This document shows, piece after piece, positions 48,071 to 56,852 of a stretch of 64,000 bases of DNA (the first letter of the stretch is position 1; the number at the start of each line of letters is the position of its first letter). Origin of the DNA: Planctomycetota bacterium (GTDB taxonomy: Bacteria; Planctomycetota; Planctomycetia; Pirellulales; Pirellulaceae); NCBI GenBank assembly GCA_014238905.1, contig JABAAE010000006.1:1-64000 (forward strand), given 5' to 3'. The notes below the pieces were generated by a model, which did not search any database, had not been told where the DNA came from, and saw only the letters and a program-made list of their open reading frames with translations. The position numbers and the translations under genes are program-made.

Positions 48071-49651
48071 CTAACTTGGATCGTAAGCATGCATTCCATG
48101 CTCCGAGACGTCCAACCCCGAAGTTTCCTCTTCTGCTGACACTCTGAGGAAGTTCGTTGCCTTCAGGATCGAAAAAAGTACAAACATGGCGGCAAATGCC
48201 CACGCTATGATGATGACACTGCAATAGGCTTGCACGGTAATGAACCCCATTCGGGTCAATCCATCCGGGATCGTCCCAAAAATTCCAGTCGCCATACCGC
48301 CCCACAAACCACACAAGCCATGAACTGGCCACGCGCCAACTGGATCGTCGATTTTTAATCTGTCGAGCAGGAGAATACCACCCACTACCAGCACGCCCCC
48401 AATTGCACCAATCAGCATCGCTTCGGTATTACTCACCCGATCGCAATTGGCGGTAATACTAACAAGGCCTGCCAAGGCACCGTTGAGCGCCATGGTGACA
48501 TCAGGTTTTCCAAAAATACCCCACGCGACTGCCATCGCAACGATGGCGCCCGCCGCCGCGGACAAAGAGGTCGTCACCGCTATACTGAGAGTGGCACCTG
48601 CGTTCATAGCCCCGGAATAAGTCAGTTGACTGCCTGGATTGAAACCGTACCAACCAACCCAAAGAATAAAAACACCCAACGCGGCAAATGTAATATTGTG
48701 TCCGGGAATCGGTGTTGATTTTCCACTTGAGTCAAACCTACCAATTCTGGCTCCTAATACGATGGCTGCTGCCAACCCGGCAAACCCTCCGACAGCATGC
48801 ACCAGAATGGAACCTGCAAAATCCTGGAAGCCTGCCGCATCCATCCAACCAGCGCCCCATTTCCACATTCCCGATATCGGGTAAACCAATCCAGTCAGAA
48901 AAGCACTGAAAATCAAATAGGCTCTAAATTGCATGCGACCGGCGACTGCTCCCGACACAATAGTGGCCGCAGTTGCAGCAAAAGCACACTGAAACAGAAA
49001 GTCTGCAAAAGAGCTGTAGTCGCCCAAACTTGCCGTTACAACTGCGTCTTCTCCCTCTCCAATAATGACCAAATCCAAACTCGGTGGCTCGCTTTCGGCC
49101 GCCTCGGTTTGAGGCAGCTTCGCATAATCGGCTTTCGCCGCAACGAAGGACGTCACGGCTGATTCAACGTCCGATTTTTCCATGGCCTCCAAGTCATTGG
49201 AGACTCCCGAACCACCCCAGCCGAACCAGCCCCCGGCAGATGCACTGCCGGGATACATTAATCCAAATCCAATGGCAAAATAAAGCAAAATCCCGACAGA
49301 TAACGTCATGAGATTTTTAAAAAGAATATTGATGGTGTTCTTCGATGAATTCAAACCTGCTTCGAGCATCGCAAACCCGGCATGCATGAAGATCACCAAC
49401 ACCGCACAAATAAACATCAAAAGAGTATTGATTGTGTAGGTATTTTCCTCATCGTAGGTCGCAGTGCTCACACCCATCGATTCTGCATATTGAACCACAG
49501 CGGATCGCTCATCGGCATTTTGAGCCTCATTGCCCGGTATCGAATCCTGAGCCCCTAAATTCAGCCCAGAAAAGAGGCATGTCATCAGCACCGCCAAAAT
49601 GGCGTACCAATTGCTTTTGTTGTGGGGGAACAGATTTAGCAAGTTCGTCAT
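48071..49651 (-). CDS. amt: ammonium transporter (Amt family) with extended N-terminus and loop insert
   Basis: A 526-residue Amt protein. An extra hydrophobic segment at about residues 15-33 resembles a signal peptide; the Amt core starts near residue 72 with NTLLMFICAVLVIFMHAGFAMLEAG. The twin pore histidines are seen in FAGSILVHAVGGFAGL and in PVGAWPVHGLCGLWGG. Between helices 2 and 3 there is an acidic insert of about 65 residues (ending VVTASLGDYSSF) not found in typical Amt proteins. It would carry ammonium or ammonia across the inner membrane. No glnB/glnK is beside it. Three nitrogen-related genes follow at 50-54 kb, transcribed from separate promoters. Confidence 0.9.
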   Translation of the reverse strand: MTNLLNLFPHNKSNWYAILAVLMTCLFSGLNLGAQDSIPGNEAQNADERSAVVQYAESMGVSTATYDEENTYTINTLLMFICAVLVIFMHAGFAMLEAGLNSSKNTINILFKNLMTLSVGILLYFAIGFGLMYPGSASAGGWFGWGGSGVSNDLEAMEKSDVESAVTSFVAAKADYAKLPQTEAAESEPPSLDLVIIGEGEDAVVTASLGDYSSFADFLFQCAFAATAATIVSGAVAGRMQFRAYLIFSAFLTGLVYPISGMWKWGAGWMDAAGFQDFAGSILVHAVGGFAGLAAAIVLGARIGRFDSSGKSTPIPGHNITFAALGVFILWVGWYGFNPGSQLTYSGAMNAGATLSIAVTTSLSAAAGAIVAMAVAWGIFGKPDVTMALNGALAGLVSITANCDRVSNTEAMLIGAIGGVLVVGGILLLDRLKIDDPVGAWPVHGLCGLWGGMATGIFGTIPDGLTRMGFITVQAYCSVIIIAWAFAAMFVLFSILKATNFLRVSAEEETSGLDVSEHGMHAYDPS

Positions 49652-50002
49652 GAAGCCACTTTCCAGAATTTAGGAGGAAACCCGAATCCATCGGGTGATG
49701 GAAAATCTGGAACTCTCTGGACGCAAACAACATGCCGAAAACAATCTCGATTAGCCCAACAAAAGTTTTCAAGGCCTCAAGGATGATCCCATTGATCACG
49801 ATGCCGGATAACGGCGAAAATTCATCCTTAAAAAAACGGAGATATTTATTCCGATAAATGGCCTATCTCACAAATGCTAGCATCCTCCCCATTGCTGCTT
49901 ATTTGTTAAGCAAATCCAACCAATATTCCAAGTACAGCGTCATCAATAAAGGAACTTGTTGATGGTGGAACCAAAAGCACGATAAAGCTACGGCTGCAAG
50001 AA
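49652..50002 (+). other. intergenic stretch upstream of amt
   Basis: About 350 bases between the transporter start and the porin terminator, expected to contain the amt promoter. A minus-strand frame that overlaps the transporter start is not protein-like. No sigma-54 type GG-N10-GC element could be placed with confidence. Confidence 0.35.
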
Positions 50003-50034
50003 CGAAAAAAACCGCCCAGGGCGTGGGCGGTTTT
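50003..50034 (-). terminator. Rho-independent terminator of the porin gene
   Basis: An 11-bp stem (50008-50018 with 50024-50034, loop of 5) whose minus-strand product reads GGGCGG and then ends in seven T. It lies 40 bases after the porin stop. Confidence 0.82.
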
Positions 50035-50073
50035 ACAGTATCAACAGGAAGGTGTTCAGCGGTGATCTGGAGC

Positions 50074-51246
50074 TTAGTAGGTCCAAATCCAGTCCATACC
50101 AAATCCGATTCGCTGATCATCAGCAGGGTCAATCAGAATGCTGTCATGATCACGGTCCCAACGAACTTCTGGGCGAATCATGAAGTTATCGGTCAACTTG
50201 ATGTTCATTCCGTGGGTCACGTTGTACAGATCTGACGCACCTGTAGCCGCTCCGGCCAAGTGAGTATTCCACCATTCGATACGAGTACCGAGAGAAACAC
50301 TCTCTGACAGCTCGTAAAACAGGTAGCCATTGACTCCGTAAGACTGATTGACGGCTGGATTGTGAACATTGTCGTGCTGAAGAACAAAGTTCATTCTGTC
50401 GGTCAGATTGAGGTCTAGCACGATGCTGTAAGACGATCCATCTTCGACCGAACCAGCTCCCAAACGTCCCAAAGTGGTCGTTCCGGTCAAACTTCCGCAA
50501 TCACCGAACGAAAATGTTGCACCACCAAGGTAGCTGCTTCCGCCGGGAACACTCTTGCCAAATCCGGCGTCCCAACCTGTCGTCCAGCCGTTGTATAGCG
50601 TGACGTCGCCCATGTCCATCGTTGCCAATACACCCGTATGAGTGAATGGCTCGCTGTTGTACATGGTGTAAGCATGTGAATAGAAAAAGTTATTGGGGGC
50701 AGTGACGGTTTCATATCCGACAATGGTGTAAAACTTACCCACCTTAACAGAGACATCGCCCATGGCAACTTCTCCATAAAGCTGGGGGATCGCGTGGCCG
50801 TAGAAGCCGCCATTGTCCCAAGTGTTGTCCCAAGAGGTTGGAGGCCCGAAAAATGCCTGGGTATCGGGACCATCGGTTCCGTAGACGTAATCCATTCGGA
50901 AACCCATTCCGAATACGCCGGCATCAGGATTGGCCGCTTTTTCAGCGTAGACATAGGCCTGATTAAGGTTGAATTCGTTGTCACGGTTATTGAACATACC
51001 TGTGTTGTAGGTGTGATATCCACCTTGCAACCACCCACCAAATTTGATTTCGTTGGAGGCAACGCCTGCATCCACGTCGGCGACGGCTTCATCTGCCTCT
51101 GCCGCCGGAGCAGGAGCGGCTTCTTGAGCTGCCTCCTGATCTGAAATCAAATACTGAAAATTGGATTGACCCATCACTTGTCCGTTGGACAGGCCAAACA
51201 AAACGGCAATCGTCGCGGCGAATGCCCTAAAACCCTTGATCTTCAT
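50074..51246 (-). CDS. outer-membrane beta-barrel porin (BBP2-like)
   Basis: A 390-residue secreted outer-membrane protein. A signal peptide covers residues 1-26. The following Ala/Glu-rich segment (about 38-60) is a low-complexity linker. Then alternating hydrophobic and aromatic strands make up a barrel (KFGGWLQGGYHTYNTGMFNN, LNQAYVYAEKAANPDAGVFG, QLYGEVAMGDVSVKVGKFYT), and the chain ends in W-T-Y, as is usual for outer-membrane barrels. This resembles the putative beta-barrel porin-2 family. It probably allows diffusion of small solutes. Its position between amt and the glutamine synthetases makes a nitrogen-related role plausible, but this is inferred from context only. Confidence 0.82.
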   Translation of the reverse strand: MKIKGFRAFAATIAVLFGLSNGQVMGQSNFQYLISDQEAAQEAAPAPAAEADEAVADVDAGVASNEIKFGGWLQGGYHTYNTGMFNNRDNEFNLNQAYVYAEKAANPDAGVFGMGFRMDYVYGTDGPDTQAFFGPPTSWDNTWDNGGFYGHAIPQLYGEVAMGDVSVKVGKFYTIVGYETVTAPNNFFYSHAYTMYNSEPFTHTGVLATMDMGDVTLYNGWTTGWDAGFGKSVPGGSSYLGGATFSFGDCGSLTGTTTLGRLGAGSVEDGSSYSIVLDLNLTDRMNFVLQHDNVHNPAVNQSYGVNGYLFYELSESVSLGTRIEWWNTHLAGAATGASDLYNVTHGMNIKLTDNFMIRPEVRWDRDHDSILIDPADDQRIGFGMDWIWTY

Positions 51247-51465
51247 TAAAAACTCCCTTCATACTGTTGCTGCCGGAATGGCTGGAATACCTAGAACTTC
51301 CTGGTTAGATATTCATGGGACTATTTATCGAGATCAGGAGCATAGATTTTTCATAAATTCTTTAAAAACAGATTAGTTCCAACAACCGTTAAAGTTTAAC
51401 AGCAGCAATTGCTGACTTTTTCTGGTCGGAAATTCCATTCGGATGCTTGAAAAAACAGAAAAATA

Positions 51466-51508
51466 CCCGTAAAACGGGACGTTTGAAACTTGACGTAGGC
51501 GGCGTCAA
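51466..51508 (+). promoter_or_regulatory. two inverted repeats in the porin-glnII divergent region
   Basis: First, CCCGT-AAA-ACGGG at 51466-51478 (5-bp arms); second, TTGACG-N7-CGTCAA at 51490-51508 (6-bp arms), ending 35 bases before the glnII start. Neither has a T tract, so operators or a leader hairpin are more likely than terminators. The glnII start is preceded by AAGGA (51529-51533). The porin gene diverges at 51246. Confidence 0.4.
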
Positions 51509-51543
51509 TCATTGAAACGCTCTCATACAAGGAAAATTTACCC

Positions 51544-52533
51544 ATGGCCTACAAACTTGAATACATTTGGCTAGACGGTTATCAACCCGAGCCCAGCTTG
51601 CGAAGCAAAACTAAAATTGTGTCTTCTGAGCCTGGAAACCCTTCAGATTGCCCGGAGTGGTCATTTGACGGCAGCTCCACCGAGCAAGCCGAAGGAAATT
51701 CGTCAGACTGTCTTTTGAAGCCTGTTCGGTTGGTTGCTGATCCTGCCCGAAAAAATGCCTTTTTGGTAATGACAGAAGTCCTCGCGGCTGATGGTTCGGT
51801 CCATCCATCGAACACCCGAGGTTTATTCGACGATGATGAGGACTTCTGGTTCGGTTTTGAGCAGGAATACACCATCATGCACAACAGCCTGCCACTTGGA
51901 TTTCCGACCGGTGGATACCCGGGTCCGCAAGGACCTTACTACTGTTCTGTAGGAACCGAAAACACGGTTGGCCGGGACATCGTGGAAGAGCATCTTGATA
52001 TCTGCCTGGACGCTGGACTGTCCATTACCGGCATCAATGCAGAGGTAATGAAAGGGCAATGGGAATACCAGTTGTTTGGAAAGGGCGCCAAGACAGCGGC
52101 GGATGATCTTTGGATCAGCCGGTATCTTTTGCATCGTACGGCAGAGGAACATGGCGTTTCGATTTCCCTGCACCCCAAACCAATCAAAGGTGATTGGAAC
52201 GGGAGTGGCTGCCACACCAACTTTTCCAATACTGCGATTCGTGACGAAGGAGGCGAAGATCTGATCAGGAGCATTTGTGAAAAATTTGGGAAAGAGCACC
52301 AGTCCCATATTGAGGCTTACGGTTCGGATAATGATCAGCGATTAACCGGCCTTCACGAGACGCAATCGATTGACACCTTTAGTTACGGTGTCAGCGACAG
52401 AGGCTCTTCAATTCGGATTCCGATTGCTACCGCCCAAAATGGCTGGAAGGGCTATTTGGAGGATCGTCGACCGGCATCCAATATCGACCCTTACAAGGTG
52501 GTAGCTCGAATTTTGGCAACAGTAAATAACTAG
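51544..52533 (+). CDS. glnII: type II glutamine synthetase
   Basis: A 329-residue enzyme of the eukaryotic-type GSII group, which makes glutamine from glutamate, ammonia and ATP. YKLEYIWLDGYQPEP, PEWSFDGSSTEQAEGNSSD, FGFEQEYTIM and NGSGCHTNFSNTAIRDEGG are diagnostic; the short length (330 versus 470 residues for GSI) also fits. Metal-binding Glu residues lie in FEQEY and INAEVMKGQWEYQ. It is followed by a terminator and then by glnA (GSI), so the organism has both types in tandem. GSII is usually not adenylylated. Start ATG at 51544 with AAGGA upstream. Confidence 0.93.
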   Translation: MAYKLEYIWLDGYQPEPSLRSKTKIVSSEPGNPSDCPEWSFDGSSTEQAEGNSSDCLLKPVRLVADPARKNAFLVMTEVLAADGSVHPSNTRGLFDDDEDFWFGFEQEYTIMHNSLPLGFPTGGYPGPQGPYYCSVGTENTVGRDIVEEHLDICLDAGLSITGINAEVMKGQWEYQLFGKGAKTAADDLWISRYLLHRTAEEHGVSISLHPKPIKGDWNGSGCHTNFSNTAIRDEGGEDLIRSICEKFGKEHQSHIEAYGSDNDQRLTGLHETQSIDTFSYGVSDRGSSIRIPIATAQNGWKGYLEDRRPASNIDPYKVVARILATVNN

Positions 52534-52558
52534 TCGAGCGACTAATTCGAAAATTAAG

Positions 52559-52592
52559 ATGGGTCCTCGATTTTCGAGCGACCCATTTTTTT
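52559..52592 (+). terminator. terminator/attenuator between glnII and glnA
   Basis: A stem of ATGGGTC (52559-52565) with GACCCAT (52580-52586), extended inside by CTCGA with TCGAG around a TTT loop, then a T tract. It lies only 16 bases before the glnA start, so it either ends glnII transcripts or limits read-through into glnA. Confidence 0.75.
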
Positions 52593-52596
52593 TGAT

Positions 52597-52601
52597 AGGA
52601 G
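52597..52601 (+). promoter_or_regulatory. Shine-Dalgarno sequence that fixes the glnA start
   Basis: AGGAG lies one base before an ATG at 52603 but seven bases before the next in-frame ATG at 52609. The spacing favours 52609, giving an N-terminus MTPKEVLALCREKD that matches typical GSI proteins. Confidence 0.7.
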
Positions 52602-52608
52602 AATGACC

Positions 52609-54021
52609 ATGACCCCCAAAGAAGTCCTTGCACTTTGTCGCGAAAAAGATGTCAAAGCGGTCAATATCCGATTTTGTGATTTGTTTGGCAACGCTCGCCA
52701 CTTGAGCATGCCAATCACCGCCCTTGGCGAGAACACGTTTTCAGAGGGAATCGGTTTCAACGGTTCGGCGATTGCCGGCTGGCAGTCAATCGATCAAAGT
52801 GATCTGGTCGTCATTCCGCAGCAGGAAACAGCATTTATTGATCCATTTACCGAGCTGACCACGCTCAACATCATAGGCGAAATTCTCGATCCAATTACGC
52901 TGGATTCCTATTCTCGTGATCCTCGTCTTATAGCAAAAAAAACGACTGCATTCTTAAATCATTCCGGTGTAGCTGACAGCGTGGTCGTCGGTCCGGAAGC
53001 AGAGTTTTATGTCTTCGATGAAGTTCGATTTGAGCAGGATTCCGCAGCCGCTTTCTACTTTATCGATTGTGCGGATGCCAAACAGCATCGTGGCCGTGAT
53101 GAACCCTCCAGCTTTGACAGCAACCCTCGTCATCAGCCTGGGTACGCTTCGACGCCACCAGCAGATCACCTGCTGGACCTCCGCAATGAGATGATGCAGA
53201 CTTTGATTGCCTGTGGACTTTCGGTAGAACGCCATCACCACGAAGCAGGTACTGCCGGCCAATCCGAAATCAATCTTGGGCATGGCGATTTAGTTTCGAT
53301 GGCCGATAATATTCTGACTTATAAATATGTAGTCAAAAACGTCGCTCGTCAAAATAACAAAACGGCGACTTTCATGCCCAAACCTGTCTATGCCAAACAG
53401 GGGTCGGGAATGCATTTGCACTTCTCGCTTTGGAAAGAAGGAAGACCTCTATTTGCGGGCAATGATTATGCTGGACTCAGCGAAACCGCACTCTTTGCAA
53501 TCGGTGGAATTCTCCGGCACGCAGGAGCTCTTTCCGCTTTTTCCAATCCGACCACGAATAGTTACAAACGGTTGGCCTCTGGATTTTCAGCGCCCATGTT
53601 GCTTACCTATTCTCAAAGAAATCGGTCCGCCGCCTGCAGAATACCGGTCGATCATACTGATCCTAACAAGAAACGCATCGAAGTCAGGTTCCCTGATCCA
53701 AGCTGCAATCCGTATCTTGCGTTTTCTGCCATGACAATGGCGGCAATTGACGGAATTCAAAACAAGATAGATCCGGGGGAGTCTTTTGACGGCAACACAC
53801 ACGAATTAGAGGAAGGCAATTTAATGCAACGGGAACGATTGCCTGGCAGCCTCGACCAAGCCTTACAGGCCCTTCAAGCTGATTGCCAATTCCTCCTTAA
53901 AGGAGATGTCTTTACCGACGACGTTATCAAAACTTGGATATCACACAAACGAAATCTCGAAGTAAACCAGTTGCGAACACGACCTCATCCTTACGAATTC
54001 TGTCTCTACTACGATGTATAA
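52609..54021 (+). CDS. glnA: type I glutamine synthetase
   Basis: A 470-residue GSI, full length. The N-terminal beta-grasp domain starts MTPKEVLALCREKDVKAVNI. Catalytic blocks are FNGSAIAGWQSIDQSDLVVI, the metal site PEAEFYVFDEVRF, HHEAGTAGQSEINLGHGDLV and SGMHLHFSLWKEGRPLFAGN, then RIPVDHTDPNKKRIEVRFPD. The GSI adenylylation-site region (NLYDLP in E. coli) corresponds here to the stretch near ERLPGSLDQALQALQ, without a clear Tyr, so regulation by adenylylation is doubtful. It follows glnII after a terminator. Confidence 0.93.
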   Translation: MTPKEVLALCREKDVKAVNIRFCDLFGNARHLSMPITALGENTFSEGIGFNGSAIAGWQSIDQSDLVVIPQQETAFIDPFTELTTLNIIGEILDPITLDSYSRDPRLIAKKTTAFLNHSGVADSVVVGPEAEFYVFDEVRFEQDSAAAFYFIDCADAKQHRGRDEPSSFDSNPRHQPGYASTPPADHLLDLRNEMMQTLIACGLSVERHHHEAGTAGQSEINLGHGDLVSMADNILTYKYVVKNVARQNNKTATFMPKPVYAKQGSGMHLHFSLWKEGRPLFAGNDYAGLSETALFAIGGILRHAGALSAFSNPTTNSYKRLASGFSAPMLLTYSQRNRSAACRIPVDHTDPNKKRIEVRFPDPSCNPYLAFSAMTMAAIDGIQNKIDPGESFDGNTHELEEGNLMQRERLPGSLDQALQALQADCQFLLKGDVFTDDVIKTWISHKRNLEVNQLRTRPHPYEFCLYYDV

Positions 54022-54169
54022 TCGCACCATCCAACGGCCTAATCGGTTGTCAAATGGCTCGTTTTCGAGAAGAATTCGATCTAATTCCGAGAGCCGCCAA
54101 ATTTGGTTTAGCAGGCGACGCATTGGGCGATATACTTACGGCTTGTCAATTAATCAAACGTGGTGACTC

Positions 54170-55567
54170 ATGGAAAATCCATTTCGAAACCTTCCGTCTG
54201 TCAATGATCTGCTGGAAACGCCAGCCCTGAAAAAAATCGTTGATAAAGTCAGTCACAACGTCGTGGCAAATAATGTTCGATCGTTTTTGGATGACGCGCG
54301 TGAAAGACTAAAAGACAAGACAACTGATTTCAACATTCCTTCGCCGTCTGAAATGGCAGACTCTATCGCTGAGTGGATTTCTACCGAAGACCAGCCTTCC
54401 CTCCAGCCGGTCATCAACGGAACCGGAGTGATATTGCACACGGGCCTCGGCAGAGCGCCTCTAGCAGACCAGGCAATCGAAGCCATTTCCGAAGTCTCCA
54501 GAGGGTATGCCAGCGTCGAAGTGAGCCTGCAGACGGGCAAACGCTCACACCGTGTTGAAGCGGTCGAAAAATTACTCAAGGAACTCACCGGTGCTGAAGC
54601 CGCAGCGGTCGTCAACAATAACGCTGCGGCCACTCTGCTGACTCTTTCAGCAATGGCAGACGGAAAAGAGGTTATCGTTTCCCGAGGTGAGCTGATCGAA
54701 ATCGGTGGCAGTTATCGGTTACCGGATGTCATGACCGCCAGTGGCTCAAGACTCAAAGAGGTGGGAACAACCAACAAAACCAGAATTTCCGACTATGAAC
54801 AAGCAATTGGCGATGAAACCGCCGCCTTGATGAAAGTGCACACGAGCAATTATTTGGTCTGTGGCTTTACTGAATCAACAGGTATTCAGGAACTGGTTGC
54901 TCTCGGAAAAAAACGAAATCTGCCCGTCATCGATGATGTGGGAAGTGGAGCATTGGTCGACTTTTCCAAATATGGTCTTCCCAACGAACCGACAGTCTGT
55001 GACAGTCTTGCTGCCGGCGCGGACGTTGTTCTTTTCAGTGGTGACAAGCTGATCGGTGGTCCTCAATGTGGAATCGTCGTTGGAAAGCTGAAACAGATTC
55101 AGAAAATCACGAAACATCCGATGATGCGTGCCATGCGAGTCGACAAAATGACCCTAGCCGGTTTAGCGGAGACCTTGCGATTGTATCGAGACCTTGAGCA
55201 GGCCGAAACCAAGATCCCACTGCTTTCGATGCTTAGCTCATCACTGGACAACTTGAGGAATCGTGCAAATCGGCTCATCCCCCGATTAGAAGGATTAAGC
55301 CACCTCGATTCGGTAAAAATAATCGAAGAAAAATCCATGATGGGAGGTGGCACAATCCCAACCCAAACCGTTCCCACGATTTGCTTACAAATCAAACCCA
55401 ACAAATTATCTGTCCAACAATTTTCGGATCGTTTGCGTTGTACGAAAAACCCTGTCTTCGGTCGTATTCAGAACGATTTTTTCCTACTTGATTTGCGAAC
55501 CATTCAGCCCCGTCAGGACCGATTGCTGATTGACAGTCTGGGCCTGAAAAACAGCCAACAGGAATGA
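54170..55567 (+). CDS. selA: L-seryl-tRNA(Sec) selenium transferase
   Basis: A 465-residue PLP enzyme that converts Ser-tRNA(Sec) to Sec-tRNA(Sec) using selenophosphate. The N-terminal RNA-binding region begins RNLPSVNDLLETPALKKIV. Family signatures are VINGTGVILHTGLGRAPLAD, VSLQTGKRSHRVEAVEKLL, and SGDKLIGGPQCGIVVGKL in which Lys293 is the PLP lysine. The complete length and motifs imply a functional selenocysteine pathway, but selB, selC and selD are not in the window, nor is an obvious selenoprotein. Codons for TGA in-frame were seen only in the SRPBCC gene at 37.4 kb. Confidence 0.92.
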   Translation: MENPFRNLPSVNDLLETPALKKIVDKVSHNVVANNVRSFLDDARERLKDKTTDFNIPSPSEMADSIAEWISTEDQPSLQPVINGTGVILHTGLGRAPLADQAIEAISEVSRGYASVEVSLQTGKRSHRVEAVEKLLKELTGAEAAAVVNNNAAATLLTLSAMADGKEVIVSRGELIEIGGSYRLPDVMTASGSRLKEVGTTNKTRISDYEQAIGDETAALMKVHTSNYLVCGFTESTGIQELVALGKKRNLPVIDDVGSGALVDFSKYGLPNEPTVCDSLAAGADVVLFSGDKLIGGPQCGIVVGKLKQIQKITKHPMMRAMRVDKMTLAGLAETLRLYRDLEQAETKIPLLSMLSSSLDNLRNRANRLIPRLEGLSHLDSVKIIEEKSMMGGGTIPTQTVPTICLQIKPNKLSVQQFSDRLRCTKNPVFGRIQNDFFLLDLRTIQPRQDRLLIDSLGLKNSQQE

Positions 55568-55666
55568 GGCAAATTAGATCCCTAAAGTCTTTTCTGAGAT
55601 CTCGTCAATCTCTTTACTTGTTAACCAGAGAGCTAAATCAATCATCGAGTGCGAAGCACATAGCTG

Positions 55667-56017
55667 ATGTGCTGTCATAACTTCAAACCCGAAACCCAAA
55701 CCCCTGTTCGATCTTTTCAATCAAAACGGGAAAAATTCTTTCAAAACGCCAGAGGAAATTCGGTCGCATCAGCATTAAACGCTATCGCAAAACGAGTTGA
55801 TTTTGATCCTAGACTTCACCAATTGGATGTGCCCACTTTGGTGATAGGCGGAGAACTTGATTGCATTACACCGCCAGCAGAAATGCGTCATATGGCGCAT
55901 CAAATCCCTGATAGCCGATATTGCAATCTGCCGGGCTCCGGACATCTTCCACCCATTGAATTCAGTGAAATCTGCTCTCGTTCTAACCTACGATTCTGTG
56001 CTGTTTCACCAATGTAA
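55667..56017 (+). pseudogene. alpha/beta hydrolase remnant (C-terminal part)
   Basis: The segment from about 55790 reads FDPRLHQLDVPTLVIGGELD and CITPPAEMRHMAHQIPDSRY, with the acid Asp in GGELD and the catalytic His in GSGHLPPIEFSE. This is the typical C-terminal quarter of an alpha/beta hydrolase (esterase/3-oxoadipate enol-lactonase-like). The nucleophile elbow and the N-terminal half are absent, and the tail after PPIEFSE is scrambled, so it is a decayed fragment rather than a gene. It sits between selA and the thioredoxin-like gene. Confidence 0.55.
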
Positions 56018-56030
56018 TGCTGGAAAAGAT

Positions 56031-56624
56031 TCAGCCAATTCCAGCGGCAATAAAATAGTCCGGTTCATTTCCTGGTTGCCATTTGATATTACATCCGATA
56101 CTGGGCGTCTGCTCGACTGGTAACTCCCGCCCCGCCAAAAGGCTATCCATTGCGCCCCTTAGATCACTCCCAGTGATCGGTATTTCCGAATTTGGCCGGC
56201 TATCATCAAGCTGGCCTCGATAGACCAAGCGTTGATCCCCATCGAAAAGGAAGAAGTCAGGTGTACATGCCGCCCGGTAGGCCTTGGCGACCTGTTGATC
56301 TTCATCAAGTAGATAAGGGAATGTATAGCCTCTCTTTTGGACTTCGATTTTCATCGCTTCAAAAGAATCGTCGGGGTACTTTTTAACATCATTAGAATTG
56401 ATCCCGATAACGGTAATCCCCTGACGAGCATAGTTTTCACCAAGTGAAGCCAATTCATTGGCGATATGTTTCACAAAGGGACAGTGATTACAGATGAACA
56501 TCAACAATACCCCTTTGGAATCCTGAAAGTCGCTCAGCGAAACCGTTTTTCCACAAGTACTGGGAAGCGAAAAGGGCAGGGCAGGGGAGCCTAATTCCAA
56601 CATCGTGCTGGCAGTCTTTACCAT
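56031..56624 (-). CDS. thioredoxin-like peroxiredoxin/redoxin family protein
   Basis: A 197-residue cytoplasmic AhpC/TSA-like redoxin. The thiol region is FICNHCPFVKHIANEL (Cys-x-x-Cys with CNHC). The fold is supported by GSPALPFSLPSTCGKTVSLS, VIGINSNDVKKYPDDSF, CTPDFFLFDGDQRLVYRGQL and LPVEQTPSIGCNIKW. The start is decided by GAGGA (complement of 56630-56634) five bases upstream of ATG 56624; the frame extends further upstream to 56690 without motif. The second Cys of the N-terminal part (STCGK) and CTPD are additional candidates. It probably scavenges peroxides or acts as a thiol oxidoreductase. Confidence 0.82.
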   Translation of the reverse strand: MVKTASTMLELGSPALPFSLPSTCGKTVSLSDFQDSKGVLLMFICNHCPFVKHIANELASLGENYARQGITVIGINSNDVKKYPDDSFEAMKIEVQKRGYTFPYLLDEDQQVAKAYRAACTPDFFLFDGDQRLVYRGQLDDSRPNSEIPITGSDLRGAMDSLLAGRELPVEQTPSIGCNIKWQPGNEPDYFIAAGIG

Positions 56625-56629
56625 TGTAT

Positions 56630-56634
56630 TCCTC
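56630..56634 (-). promoter_or_regulatory. Shine-Dalgarno sequence that fixes the redoxin start
   Basis: On the minus strand GAGGA is followed by five bases and ATG at 56624. Earlier in-frame ATG codons (56636, 56690) lack such a signal. Confidence 0.65.
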
Positions 56635-56852
56635 ATAATCTCAAAACACATTTTTAACCAAGCAACAACATCTTGGACAACGTACCGCATGCTACAGTCT
56701 ATTAAAAGCGGGCCGGTCGTCGATGTTGGAACATTGGATTCTTCTAATCGTCTGGTTGTATCTTACCCAATGTCGCCCTTGATAAAACCATGAGTCCGAC
56801 CCGCAATGTAGCCATGCCTACCGCCGGCATTATCAGCGATCAATCGACCAAA

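Noticed and set aside
47724-48332. Long minus-strand open frame of about 200 codons overlapping the end of amt
   Set aside because: It runs in another frame of the well supported ammonium transporter gene and its translation has no family-like pattern.
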